64,000 bases of DNA, taken from positions 20,175,640 to 20,239,639 of the forward strand of contig CM031601.1 in NCBI GenBank assembly GCA_018398815.1, in the 5' to 3' direction. The notes under the pieces are model-generated. The model did not search any database. It worked only from the letters and a program-made list of their open reading frames with translations, and had not been told where the DNA came from. This document shows positions 1 through 11,526 of the stretch, in pieces (the stretch's first letter is position 1; the number at the start of each line of letters is the position of its first letter). The DNA comes from Conus ventricosus. Taxonomy: Eukaryota > Mollusca > Gastropoda > Neogastropoda > Conidae. Made by a program: the position numbers and the translations under genes.

Positions 1-3000
1 TAAACTGTTTTACTTTTTAGAAAACGACGTTGTTTGTTTTCTGAAAAGTTTTTGGGTTTAAACAGTGAATAATTTTAGGGGGCCTGTTTTTCCCAAAAAC
101 TGAAATAAAAAAAGGAAGAGTAATAAAATTTGTATTCGAAAGGTGGCTTTTTTTTGGGAGAAAGGGAAAACACGGGAATTAAAAACCGGAATAACTATCC
201 AGTCGTACAGTATACAAATTTTGGGAATCAAATTTTTAAACCCCGATTAAGTTTTCCTTTGTTTGAAAAGTTTGCAGCAAAGAAAAGCGGGTTTTTTGTG
301 TATAATAGGAAACTAAAAGTTTGGGAATCAGTTTTCAAAGTTTTGTGAAATTTTTTGATCCCAATCCAAAACCATTGTTTAATACGGTGTGAAATTTTGG
401 GGTTTGGAAAAGCTGCAGTCGATTTGGAAAGCCCAATTTTTTTGCCCAAAGGGGTTTTTTGGGGTTTCAATACCAACTTTCAATGATTGGGGTTTGGGGG
501 AAACCGGGACGAAAGCAAAGGGATGCGATGGCGGCTTCCCCTCTGATCCAACAAATACTAAAAGGGGGGGCCCCCCAACTGGGGTAAAAACCCCGGTGTC
601 GGTGGTAACTGGAGTTGGCCCCAAAACATCGTTGGGGAAAGTTTTTTTTCCTAATTCAGGGGTTTGTTAGGGTTTTACTATAGGACAGTTTTATGATTTT
701 GTGTTGTGGAGGAAGAAAGGTGCAAACCTACGACATGTGAAGTAATTCCCCAAAAAAAGTAACGCGGCCCCAATTTTTATCGGGACAAGGTGTAAACAAA
801 CCATGCCTGTGCCGGGGGGATACGTAGTCAGTGTGAGTTGTGCTCCGCGCAGCTTTAGTCTTTATGCTCCCCCCTTTTTTGATTTTGTACAGTGGTTGAT
901 ATTTTCATACTTTTGATTCAGTTTCGTTTTGGTTATTATAGCGGGGATTTTGGTTCTTTGTAGGAAACGAAGCACTGCGTGACATGTGCCTGTTGCAAAG
1001 GCAGAGACGACACCCTCCCCGTCGCTGATTCATCAAAAAAAAGGGGAGCGAACCCCAGCCAATTTTGGGAAGTTAATTAAATAACCTCTCTCCTTCCCCG
1101 TGTGTGGTGTGGTGGTGTGGGTGTGTGTGTGTGTGTGTGGTGTGTGTGAAAACGAGAGGAGAGAGAGAGAAGAAAAAGGGGAGGGGGAGGGGAGAGAGGT
1201 AAATGTGGTTGACTGTTTATGCTTTTTAAAACATCACAGTGTGGAACATCACAAAGAAAACCCCTCAAAAAAATAATGTGGTTTCATACATTTGAGCCTT
1301 CCTTCTCTCTCTCTCTTCTCTCTTCTCTCTCTCTCTTCTCTCTCTCTTTCTCTCTCCACACACCAAACCCCCATAAAAAAACACCCCCCCAACACACAAC
1401 ACACCCCCCCACCCCCCCCACACAATTCAAAAATTATGATTTTTTAACCTTTTCAGTTAACCAACCCCTTTTCAGTGAAGTGTGAGTGAATGCAAAGACA
1501 AATGCCCTTTCCGGTGGCAAGACGTCGGAAATTTCTTATGTAAATACAAAATTATTGTTTTGATATCAAAGCAAGGTTTGGTCATTGTACCAAATAAAAA
1601 GAAAGATCCTTAACCCCTTTGTTGGGTGTGTGGTGTGTGTGTGTGTTGTGTGTGTAAATTTAATTTTAAGTTAAAAGTTAAAAGAGGAATCTTAAAAAAT
1701 ATTTAAAATTTTTTTCAGGTTTGCGCTGTACAGGATATATATATATATAATATTTATTATATTAATATGTGTGGTGGGTTTGTGGTGTGGTGTTGTGTGT
1801 GGTATTTTGTGTGTTAGGGAAAAGAGAGAGAGGGAGAGAGAGGGTTAAAAAGGTTGTGTTACTGAGAAACCTGTGGGGTTGGGGTTGACTAAAATGAAGT
1901 TTAAGGTAATGTAATCAAATTCTATTTGTGTGTATAACAAAAAAACGATGTGTTTTTTGCCTTTACGTGTTCAGAAAAACCCCGCACCAAAAATAAAAAA
2001 CACCGACAACCCACAAAAAAATACCTCTCTCCTTCTTTCTTCTCTCTCTCTTCACACACCCCCCACCCACACAAACCACACCACCCCACCACACAGAATG
2101 GAAAAGTTTTTCAAAAGGGCCCTTGTAAAACAACCACTTGGAATCACTGAATTTTGGATGCCCGAATTAATTGTCATTACAGAAACATTCGATGAAATAG
2201 CTATTAACTGAAAAAAAGATATAATTTTTTGTAGACTTAAAGTTTTGAAGCAAAAATTTGAAAAGACGGGGGGAAAAAAGGTGTCGGGGGTTTAACTTTT
2301 TTTGTTGTTGATCGTGCTTTCCCCTCATCTTCGTCCTTTCGCGGTTTTGTGAAATGTAAGCCCTTTGTGTTTTGATTTTGGGGGACAGCCAACAATGGCC
2401 TTTGACCCCCCTATTGATGCGAGTGTTTTTGGGAAAGAAATTGGAGGTTTTGCAAAAAAAAAAAGGGTTTTCACCGCCGACAGGTGTTCCCCAATTTTTT
2501 ACTGCTAGAAGCTGCCACGGGAAATTCTTTCCCCAAATTTGGGTTGCTCGGGCGTACTTCGCGCGGCCCCTCTGGTCTTGTTGTCCTTTGCTGTACGGTC
2601 CCCGGGGAAATAACAGTGCCCCAAAAATTGAATTTCCCGTTGATGTATTTGGGACTGTTAAACTTCAATGAATGATTGTAGATTTCCCAAGAAAACTTAC
2701 CCATGGTGTGTAATTAGATGCGGGGAAAAATAAATGGGCCAAAAAATGAGAATTGATTAAAGCTGGGTTTTTGGTATGCCCGGTAAATAAAGGGTAGGGG
2801 GATGAACCGATTTTATTTGAAAGCTCCGTGCCCGGTGGTTGAAGAGATGGCAAGAATGGGAAATTTTACTGAAAAATAGTATCGATTTGTATTAAAAGGG
2901 CAAAAAATCATTTCACTGTATTCAATTTTTTGTCCGAAAAAAGGACGAAACTGAATTTAAATTTTACAAGATTTGATTTGGGTATCGGATATCTTAGTTC

Positions 3001-3500
3001 ATCATTTCGTTAAGGGAACCCCAATTCTGTCTTACCCGTCCATTATGTAAAAAAGCGTGTGGAATGAGTTTATTTTGTACGCAGTGTCGCCTTTATTTAT
3101 TTAGGATGAATTCATTTTCTAGTTATTATCGAAAACCACTTGTTTGACTATTTTTTCATGTCTTTACTAAAGAAATGTTGTAAAAAAGGGCTTGGTACTT
3201 ATTAAAAATTTTAAACGCCGGGGTTAGGTGTCTTGATAAAGTTTTTTATCATTTTTTGTTCTTGATATGTTTATGGTTTTATTTTTTTAATGTTTAACAC
3301 CCCCTTTATAAGGGGCCTGGATTTGAATAAATATCGTATCCCTATCCGTATCCCTCTTCTTTCTCTCTCTCTCTTCTCTTCTTCTTTCTTCTCCTCAGTT
3401 TGTTTGTCGTTCCCCCTTGTGTTTGTGAGAATTTTATTACAGTTTCATTGTATACAACATACATTAAATATTATTAATATATAATATTTTTATGTTTTTA
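1..3500. other. Unassigned, poor-quality, homopolymer-rich stretch
   Basis: I recognise no gene here. Short open frames occur on both strands but lack recognisable motifs or splice context. Simple repeats are present: TG-rich at about 1098-1147, TC then AC-rich at about 1305-1430, TG at about 1625-1655, TA at about 1735-1752 and TC/AC at about 2030-2097. Runs such as GGGGGGG, CCCCCC and TTTTTTT are far more frequent than in the 41-64 kb part of the window. That suggests uncorrected read or assembly errors, so the absence of genes is weakly supported. Confidence 0.5.
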
Positions 3501-3554
3501 TAAAATATATTTTATTTGACAGTTATTTAAAATGCCAAAACCAAATTTTTTAAA

Positions 3555-5700
3555 ATGCCAATTGGGGGGCCATTTGTTAAAACAAATTTAAAAAAAGGGT
3601 CTTAAACTATTCCAAAAATTTTTTTCAAGCGTGTTTCGCTGTCTCAGGGTGGGTTTTTGTTTTTTCCCACCGCTGTTTTTAGCGGGGGGTCCCGTTTTGG
3701 GGTTGTTTGCAGTGGGGGTTGGGCACGTGTTTTCTGGGGTTTCGGTTTTTTGTTTTGGGGGGCATAACAACGTTTTCCCATTTTGCCTGCGTTGTTTATA
3801 TTTCTTTTTTGGTTTTTAAAAGTTGAAGTGGGTTTGTGTATTTAACCCTTTTTTCAGTTAAACATGGTTGCACCTTCTTAAAACATTGCTGTATGGTGGT
3901 GCTCTTTTTATGTTTTTCCCCGGTAATTGGTTTTTTTGCGTTTTAAGTTTCCCATATTATTTGCTCATTTTGTTTGGTTTTTTATTTTTTTTTATTAAAG
4001 ATGTTTGGGGTTTTGCATTTTGGGTTTTTGAAGGGGTTTTTTCAGTGCCCCTTGTAGTTTCTTTTTCTTTTTCTGTGTACAGTAGTGGATACTTTTTGTT
4101 GTGAGACTTTATTGTTTGGGGGCACTGCTCCTTTGGTGAATTGCAAGATTTCCTTTTTCCCCCTTCTTTGCTTGTTGTTTTCATTTTGTTGGATGGTCAA
4201 TTGGGTTTTTTGGGTTGGGGCATCATGAGTACATAGTTTGCAGTGTTTTTGAAAATTTTTTGGACAGTTTGTGTTTTTTGGGAAAAGAATTGTTGGGGAT
4301 TTTGAAAAATTCTTTCCCAGTTTGTTTTGGTTTTCCCCGTCGTAGGGGGGGTTATAAAAATGATTTTTCTTTCCTTTTTTTTTCGGGGTTTTTATTTGTG
4401 TTTTTGTCTGGGTTGTTTGAAAATTTTTAATTGTACCCTTTTTTGTGGCCCCCTTGGTTTTCTATGCTGCATTGTTGAACATCTCTATGCATGCAGGTTT
4501 ATAGTCTTTCTTTTTTTTATCCCATGGGTAGGTTTTTTAAATTAGTGGGGGAGGTTTTACTTTTGGTGTGTCTTTTAAAAGGTTATCTTTGGGTTTTTTG
4601 AGGGGTTTATATATGTGATGTTGAGATCCGTGTTATTTTAAGTAGTTCATCCCTTTTTTTGCTTAAGGTAATTTTTTAAGTTGGGGTTTTTGGAAGATTT
4701 TGCTGTTCTTTTTTTTTTCGAGGGTTTTTGGATTTTTGGTTAGGCAGAAAGGCCCATGTCTTGTAAGCCGATTGTTTTTCCCAGTTTTTTTGTTGTTACG
4801 ATGAAAAGTCCCACCGCACTGTTTTGCACCATCATATGTCCCCTGGTTAGTCCGAAAGGGAGTTTTGTTGGTTTTTATCCGGGTTTTATTTTTGCGTGTG
4901 TAAAGTTTTTTTGGGGGAGAATGATTTTTTCTGACCCCCTTATGTCTGTGGGTTTTGGCAAAACTTCGGGCTTTGGTGAGTAGTTCCTATTATAGATGGG
5001 GAAAAGTCTTATTCAAATGTGATGATCTTATACTTTTTTATTGGTTTTTTGAACCTTGGTAACTTGTAGTGTTTTCCAGGGTTGTAATCGGTTTGATTTA
5101 GTTTTTATTTTTTTTTCCCGAATTTTTTTTGTTATTTTTGCCAAAATTTAGATTTTGGGTGGGTTTTTTAGTTACTGTTGGGTTGTTTTGAAAAAATTTG
5201 GGTTGTGGCTTTTTGGGGTTTGAAAGCTTTTTTTTTGTGTTCTTCCTGACTTAGGTCTTGGCCCCTGCAATTCTTTTCCTTTAGTGCAGAAACTGAAATG
5301 TATATTTTTGTCGGCTTTTTTGTAGTTTTTCTGGAGTTTTTGTCAAGGAGTTGAGAGTATTCTTTTGGTTCCATTTGTAGTAATTGCTAGTTTTTATCAG
5401 CCTTCACAAATATTTTTTTTGTCATTTTGTTACAAGTGTTTATTTGTTTTTTTAGTGTTGTTTGGAAAACCGTTGTTAGATTTTTTTAATTCAATATGGT
5501 TATCATTCTTTTCATTTGATCTTCAAAGGTTTCATTTCGTCTATGGCTGGTGGTGATCCGCATGATTTTGAAATCGTAGGTTTTTTGTCCTCTTTTTTTG
5601 CATTTAGGGTTCAGAAAAAGAATGCTTTCCCATCACATATTATTGTACAAACTTTTCCTGTTTGTTCTATTATTTTTTATTATATATATATTGCGATTTG
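3555..5700 (-). pseudogene. Penelope-like element copy 1, RT plus GIY-YIG endonuclease remnant
   Basis: Read on the minus strand from about 5700 down, this is a decayed PLE polyprotein. PLEs code for a reverse transcriptase joined to a C-terminal GIY-YIG endonuclease and insert by target-primed reverse transcription. An N-terminal RT segment at 5168-5374 contains MEPKEYSQLLDKN, a stretch typical of this PLE group. A degraded RT core with YDGA lies near 4830. The site expected to carry the catalytic Tyr-x-Asp-Asp, near 4770, is no longer intact. The linker and endonuclease follow down to about 3600 and align with the cleaner copy at 54.5-55.6 kb. Stops, shifts and inflated homopolymers run throughout, so part of the damage may be sequencing error. 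It is the longest copy of this lineage in the window. Confidence 0.78.
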
Positions 5701-5799
5701 AAAACGGATATTTTTAGTTGACTGTGCCTAAAATTGGTTTTCCTATCCGTTTAAAATCCTTCAGGCCACAGTGCACAACGTGAGGAGCCGATTAAGATC

Positions 5800-6535
5800 A
5801 GTATATTTAAAATGCCTAAAAACAATTTTTTAAAGTGCTCAACCCCTTGGGGAGCCAACATTAGTTAAAACAAGTTAAAAGAGGAATCTAAAACTATCTA
5901 CAAATTTGATTCAAGCGTGTTGCGCTGTCATCAGATGGTTTTTTGGTTTGCCCACCGCCGAGTTATATAGCGTGTGGGGATCCCGTTTGCGGTTGTTTGC
6001 ACGTGTAGGTTGGCTGCACGTGTTTTCTGCTGGCTTTCAGGTTTTTGTTATGGGTGTGTTCACTAACAACGATTTCCATTTATGCCTGCAGTTGTTTACT
6101 ATTTCTGTTTTGGTGTTTAAAGTTGCTAAGTGTGGTTTTGCATAGTATAATCATTTTTTCAGTTAAACATAGGTTCAAGCCTTTTTGATACATTGATGTA
6201 TGGTGTGTCTCTTTTTATGAATTTCCAGGATATATTGTAGCTTGTTTTTGCGTCTTTAAGTTTCCATAATATTTGCTCAGTTCTGATTGTTTTTATATTT
6301 TTCTTTATTAAATGACTGCTTGTGGTTTTGCACATTAACTGGTTTTGAAGGGTTTTCAGTGATCCCGATGTTTGTTTCTTTTTTCATTTTCAGATGTCAA
6401 CAGAGCTCTGGTATACCAATGTTGTTTGTGAAGACATTTAATTGTTTAGTGGGCACTGCTCCTTTTCTGTGCAATTGCAAGATTTCCTTTCTTCACCCTT
6501 CTTTTGCTGTGTTGATTTTCATTTGTTGGATTAAA
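5800..6535 (-). pseudogene. Penelope-like element copy 2, 3' endonuclease part
   Basis: This minus-strand PLE fragment covers the 3' part of the endonuclease region and the 3' terminal sequence. It starts with the motif CAACCCCTTGGGGAGC near 5840, which also marks the 3' ends of the copies at 3.55 and 54.5 kb. It contains a hammerhead-like core at 5899-5934. It stops abruptly near 6535, where the sequence changes to a plus-strand copy of the same element. It is truncated and not functional. Confidence 0.8.
5899..5934 (-). ncRNA. Degenerate hammerhead-like core, PLE copy 2
   Basis: This is the same arrangement as at 7623-7659 on the opposite strand. CTGATGA is intact, but GAAAC has become GAATC and the cleavage triplet is GTA. 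It is likely inactive and supports common descent of the motif. Confidence 0.4.
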
Positions 6536-6559
6536 TATTACCGATTGAAGTCAACCAAA

Positions 6560-7690
6560 AAGGATGCACACTAGACAAACACTGGATCTCACAATCACAT
6601 ATATAAATCATACAAAAACCCAAGGATACACCTCTTATTGTACACACCAAAAGTACCTCAGACCACCATCTATATTACAGACCATACCCCATGAACATAA
6701 ACAAGAGACTATCAAACCTGTCATGCAGTGAGAGAGTGTTCAACAATGGCACAGTAGAATACCAGAGGCACCGACAAACCAAGTGGATACAATTACAATT
6801 TACAATACAACCCAGACAACAACACAAATAAAAGCAAGAAAAATAGGAAAAGAAAAATAATTAGTATAACCCCCCATACAAAGGGAAACTCAAAACAAAC
6901 ATGGGAAAGATTTCTTCAAAATCCTAACAATGACTTCATTTCCAAAAGAACACAAACTGTCCAAATATTTACAAAAACACTGTCAAACTATCGTACTCAT
7001 GTATGCCCAAACCTCAAAAACCTAATTGACGCATCAACAAAATGAAAATCAACCACAGCAATAGAAGGTGAAGAAGGAAATCTTCAATAGCACCAGAAGG
7101 AGCAGATGCCCACTAAACAATGAATGTACTTCACAACAACATTGTATATACCAGCTACTGTGACGCATCAGAAAAATGAAAAAGAAACATACAAAGGGAT
7201 CACTGAAAACCACTTCAAAACCAGATATGCAAACCACAAACAGTCATTTATAAAGAAAAATATAAAAACCAAAAACGAAACTGAGCGCAAATATATATGG
7301 ACACTTAAGACGCAAAACTAGACACAATATAACCTGGAAAATCATAAAAAGAGCACGCACCAATACAGCCAATGTTTTCCAAAAAAGGTGCACCTATGTT
7401 TAACTGAAAATGGTTTATACTATCAAAACACACCTTAGCAACTTTAAACAAACCAAAACAGAAATAGTAAAACCACTGCAGGCAAAAATGGAAATCCGTG
7501 TTAGTGAAACACACCCAAACAAAAACCTGAAAGCCCAGAAACACGGCAGCCACCCGCACGTGCAAACACCGCAAACGGAATCCACACTCTATATAACATC
7601 GCGGTGGGCAAACCAAAACCATCTGATGACAGCGCAACACCGCTTGAAACAAATTTGTCAGATAGTTTTTAAAGATTCCTCTTTTAACTC
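6560..7690 (+). pseudogene. Penelope-like element copy 3, RT thumb to 3' end
   Basis: This plus-strand PLE fragment starts in the end of the RT (around 6570-6720, INKRLSNLSC-like in broken frames). It continues through the linker (6780-7020) into the GIY-YIG endonuclease at about 7130-7330. Visible endonuclease elements include the KETYKGI segment, where the family has YIG, then the conserved ARG/LYS-rich helix at YANHKQSF. A Cys-rich tail with CLTENG follows at about 7388. The 3' end carries a hammerhead-like motif at 7623-7659. Several stops and shifts make it a pseudogene. Its 3' 0.7 kb pairs with copy 2 as an inverted repeat. Confidence 0.82.
7623..7659 (+). ncRNA. Hammerhead-ribozyme-like core in PLE 3' end
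   Basis: The core CTGATGA (7623-7629) is followed by a short stem-loop (AGCG paired with CGCT), then GAAAC (7646-7650), a very short stem III and GTC (7657-7659). This matches the hammerhead order CUGAUGA, stem II, GAAA, stem III, UH. Flanking A-rich and T-rich arms can form stem I with an internal loop. PLEs are known to carry small hammerheads in their terminal repeats. The bases closing stem II are not the canonical G-C pair, so activity is uncertain. Confidence 0.5.
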
Positions 7691-7704
7691 GTTATAACTA
7701 TAGT

Positions 7705-7755
7705 ATATATAGATATATTAAATATATATATATAATATATATATATATACGCTGC
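7705..7755. repeat. TA-rich microsatellite
   Basis: Alternating TA tracts directly follow the 3' end of PLE copy 3. Other PLE pieces in this window also abut TA repeats (54.17, 54.43 and 56.49 kb), which may reflect insertion preference. Confidence 0.8.
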
Positions 7756-7799
7756 TCTTATGAACAATAATGTGTGAGAAATATTATATATTATATATT

Positions 7800-9250
7800 A
7801 GTAACAAAAAAACAACTGCGAAAGAACATAAGCCATTTGCAGAAAAGCCTAACGATTTTTACTGTAGATTTGATAATAAATAATGAAAGTAAAAGAATTA
7901 AAGGAAAGTGAAGGAAGAACTCGAAAGCAATGTAAAAAAGATGTTGATCGAAAATGATTCTGTTGTGATTGAGGTAAAATGTTGTTCAGTCTTTTTTCCA
8001 AACGTTTGAATGTGAGAAAGGCCATGGGCCCCTGATAATATCTGGGAAAAGTGTTTGAAGGTTTGCCTCTCAGCTCTCCAATGTTTACAGTCGTTTACAG
8101 TCGTTTGTTTACCTGGACACTAAGAGAATGTATAATTCCTGTTTTATGGAAAAATGCCACTGTTGTGTCCTGTTCCCAAAAAACCAATCCAAGCCGTTTA
8201 AAATGATTACCTGACCAGTTGCCCTCACATCTTTGCAATAAATGTCTTTTAAGAAATGTCCTCCTCTTCCTGTTTTTAAAGAACCACACAGTACCAAGAC
8301 CCGTCTCAGTTCGCATACAAACAGAACAGATCACAGATGATACCACATTCACACTTCGTCATTATTCCGTTTTCACACCTCGAAAAACCTGGCACCTTTG
8401 TACTCATTCTTGTCATTGATTTCTCACAGCATTGCAACACCATACAACCACACCTGATGGCAAAGAATCATCATAACATAAATGTGTGAACAAACTCATG
8501 CTTTGGATCACTAATGTCTAACACAGAGGACACAGTCTGTTGGATATCAAAGAGTTGTTTTCGTCTTCCAGAGTCATTTCAACTGGCGCACCTCAGGTAC
8601 TGTTTTATCTCCAAGTGCTTTTTACTCTGTACAACAAATGAATTGTTCAGCAGTGATTCGACTTTGTACAGAAATATCAGATGACCCAGCACTTGAGACT
8701 TTCCCACTCTGACTCTGTTTACTTCAGGAGGTTCAAAGATTTGTTACTGGTGCCGAATCATAACTAAATTTGATCTGAATGTAACAAAAACAAAGGTTGC
8801 TGAAGTAGAACGTGTTGAATCGACAAATATTTAGGAACTTTATAGATATAAGCTTAATTTTTAAATCCCATGTTGATTATGTCCACAACAATGTCGGCAA
8901 CACCCAGATTGTATGTCCTTCGCAAGCTGCGATCATGTCATGTGAATACTGACATACTTCGGACAATTTATTCATGCTTCTTGGAATCCTGTTTTAACTT
9001 TCGCATTTATGTGTTGGTATGGTGTTTGACATTGAGAGTAAAATGTGCTTGAGAAATCGTGAACGGGAGGAAAAATTGTTGTGGGAGACAAAAAATTCTG
9101 AGTGACTAGGTAGAGGTGCCGTTTTGTTTGTAAAGCGAAGAAGATGCGTGGTGATCAACCCACGATCTTACAAGCAGTATGACCTTCTTCAGTCAGGAAC
9201 AAAAATCGATCGGTGAAATGCAGAAGTGCAGATTTAAACAATTTTATTCC
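7800..9250 (+). pseudogene. Rex1-like (CR1-group) LINE, reverse transcriptase remnant
   Basis: This 5'-truncated non-LTR retrotransposon reads on the plus strand in broken frames. Landmarks in order are FYCRFD near 7862, KAMGPDN near 8020, LNDYRPVALTS-like near 8200, TGAPQ near 8590, the catalytic segment SDDPALE near 8688 (one hydrophobic residue, Ser, Asp, Asp), then FKSHVDYVHNNVG and LRKLRSFHVNTDILRTIYSCFLES-like segments near 8865-8990. This order is that of the Rex1/Babar branch of CR1-type LINEs. No endonuclease domain is visible upstream. Many frameshifts and stops show it is dead. The end is placed by loss of similarity and has no clear tail. Confidence 0.75.
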
Positions 9251-9259
9251 CCTGTTCCA

Positions 9260-9860
9260 TCTGATTATCTGAACAGAGGTGATGTAATTGCATTTTTAAC
9301 TATGGATATTGTTACATTTTGTTTTATAAAGATACATATAATTTAACTCAAGTGTGCGGTACGATTGCATTTGATAACAAATAGTTTTGGGTTATTTAGT
9401 TTTAATCTCATCTTAGAATTTATTGTCAATTGCGTAGTAGGAAAGTAATTTTATATAGGAAATATTTTTATATTAGTCGTCACCTTGAAATCCAAATCTT
9501 TTATATATGAATGTATCTCATTTGTGACAAAATGGGTGATGTGACAAAATCTTTATTATGTGCTGTGAAATGTGTGTGACTACAAACTGAATTTCTTCGA
9601 ATTGAGATAATAAAGATTATACCTTTTACGTTGAAATAGAACCGAAGAACCTGTGTGATACCAAGGACAAGACATGTTGCTAAAGGATAAATGAAATTCG
9701 CCTCAGAAATCATTTAAACTACACTGTCAATATCTAATCGAAGAAGACATGTATATGGACTAACTATGAAATTTTGATTTTCAAGAAGTGAAACATGGCT
9801 GATCGCCACTATTTTAGTTGGAAATCATTCTTTTGATGAAAAATGGTTTTCTAAAATCAG
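9260..9860. other. Unassigned AT-rich stretch
   Basis: No gene or repeat is recognised. The only note is an AATAAA on the minus strand near 9552-9557, which could serve as a polyadenylation signal for the candidate exon just to the right. Confidence 0.4.
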
Positions 9861-9861
9861 T

Positions 9862-10087
9862 TCAAACACCCGTAGAAAAATATTTTTGAATAACTCTACA
9901 TTTTTCAATGACTACAGTTGTACTAGACTCCGATATTCTCGACAGCAGATCGGTCAGCATTAGTCTATATTTAGTTTGTCCTATCACTGTCTGGTTTGCG
10001 GGTGCCTGGTAGGTTGATGACGACATGTAGGGGAGTGACAAGCTCTGATCACGTTTCCTTTCAGAGGCTGCATCGAGGACAAATTTC
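9862..10087 (-). CDS. Candidate terminal coding exon, unknown protein
   Basis: On the minus strand a T-rich tract ending in TAG precedes an open frame from 10087 to a stop at 9862-9864, about 74 residues. The peptide is polar, with Ser/Thr-rich stretches (for example MSSSTYQAPANQ), and ends in STGV. There is no recognised domain. An AATAAA about 300 bp downstream fits a last exon. It could be the end of the minus-strand immunoglobulin-like gene whose exons lie at higher coordinates, or a chance open frame. No homology is claimed. Confidence 0.28.
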
Positions 10088-10949
10088 CTAAAAAAAATCA
10101 AATCAATAAAGAAAACTGTACTGGGATAAAGATATTGATTTTGGTAAAATTCCAAGAAAGCAACGTCCTAAATCGGTGATGTACCTGCACATGAAATAGT
10201 GTCCAAACTTTAACTTACATAAAATATCTTAAATATTGGTTTTGTATTGTGATGAAAAAAAATGCTTCTGATATATTTTTGATGCTAAGAAACAACAGTA
10301 CTCTAAAATATTTTAAAAATAAAAAACTACGAGACAAAAAAAATTTGAATGGCAAATCGGGTCTAACACTAGATGCACATATAGATCCCAGAGATGAAGC
10401 AATGGGTCACTTTTTCTTTGACAATCTCACTGATTCTAAATCTATAAAAAACGTGTGACGAAATTTTCTATGACATGAGCATAGAATTAATTTACTAACC
10501 AATCAGTCACTTTTAAGGCATATAAGTTCCAATCAATACCTCAAACAGTACTTCTGAAAACAAATGATGATCCACCTTCGCTTAAAAGCTCAATGAATAG
10601 TCTCTCACGAGAAGAAAATGTTAACCAGAAAATGCTGAAACACTGTAAGGTATTGTCGTTCAACGAATAACAATCTTTGCTCAAACGCTTACAAATCAGT
10701 GCAAGGGTAAGATCTGCTGGTTTTTTACCATCGACCGGTGAAACATCATTATTTTATCCTCATTGCCTTTCCAAGATGCTGCTAAATAGAAGCTTTGCCA
10801 CACTGTTTTGCACACCATTTTATATTAATCATACCAAACGCTGCTCTGGTGGAAGAGTTCCATTCTGTACGAATCAACGTACTAACATGGCGAACCGATA
10901 CCTGACATTAACAGTTAGCTGCAAAGTGAGGCGGCCTGCAGCGGAAATC
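10088..10949. other. Unassigned stretch with small ORFs
   Basis: Open frames at 10249-10458 (69 residues, plus strand) and 10677 up to the gap (plus strand) have no recognised domain. Splice borders are not clear. I treat them as unassigned. Confidence 0.3.
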
Positions 10950-11049
10950 NNNNNNNNNNNNNNNNNNNNNNNNNNNNNNNNNNNNNNNNNNNNNNNNNNN
11001 NNNNNNNNNNNNNNNNNNNNNNNNNNNNNNNNNNNNNNNNNNNNNNNNN
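10950..11049. other. Assembly gap of 100 N
   Basis: A run of exactly 100 N is a conventional scaffold gap. Sequence on the two sides may not be contiguous at the true distance. Confidence 0.98.
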
Positions 11050-11211
11050 CCTTAAGTTAAAACTAAAAGACTTAAGTTGTGCATGCGTGGGCGGGGGTGT
11101 GGGGTGTGCATGCGTGGGGTAAGACAAAACACACAAACAAGAAGTAAAACTACTAGGGCCACTTCTTGCTTTGTGACTAAACAGGTTGTGTCCCGCAGCG
11201 CAACCTCAATC

Positions 11212-11322
11212 AACTAGGCCAAGCGATCATATGTGATCACTTGGCCTAGTTTTCGCTGAGCTTTGCAGGTGCTGCCGCGCTTTGCAGGTCAAGTGATCAC
11301 ATATGATCACTTGGCCTAGTTT
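11212..11322. repeat. Duplicated palindrome GATCACTTGGCCTAGTTT
   Basis: A near-perfect palindrome of about 40 bp at 11212-11252 reads AACTAGGCCAAG in from each side around GATCATATGTGATC. A second, partial copy at 11290-11322 keeps the centre and the right arm. Between them lies a GC-richer spacer with two copies of CTTTGCAGGT. This looks like the ends of a small foldback or MITE-type element. No transposase is nearby. Confidence 0.6.
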
Positions 11323-11453
11323 GCTGTGCTCCTCTTTTCTCAACCAGGCTTGCAACTGGCTTTGGCAGAGTTTACAGCAGTAAATGCTGTAGCCAAGCTT
11401 TTATGGCGGCTCTAATCGCCAGTAGTAGTACATCCGTCATTGTATATTTGGAG

Positions 11454-11470
11454 CATTTATATAAAGATAG
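11454..11470 (+). promoter_or_regulatory. TATA-box-like site
   Basis: TTTATATAAAGATAG resembles a strong TATA box, with a pyrimidine-rich stretch about 30 bp downstream. No recognised downstream gene supports it, so it may be chance in AT-rich DNA or part of an element. Confidence 0.18.
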
Positions 11471-11526
11471 TGCTGGCCACACACTACTCCTCTCCATACT
11501 GGTAGATGTACTAAGGTCTGCTAGCC

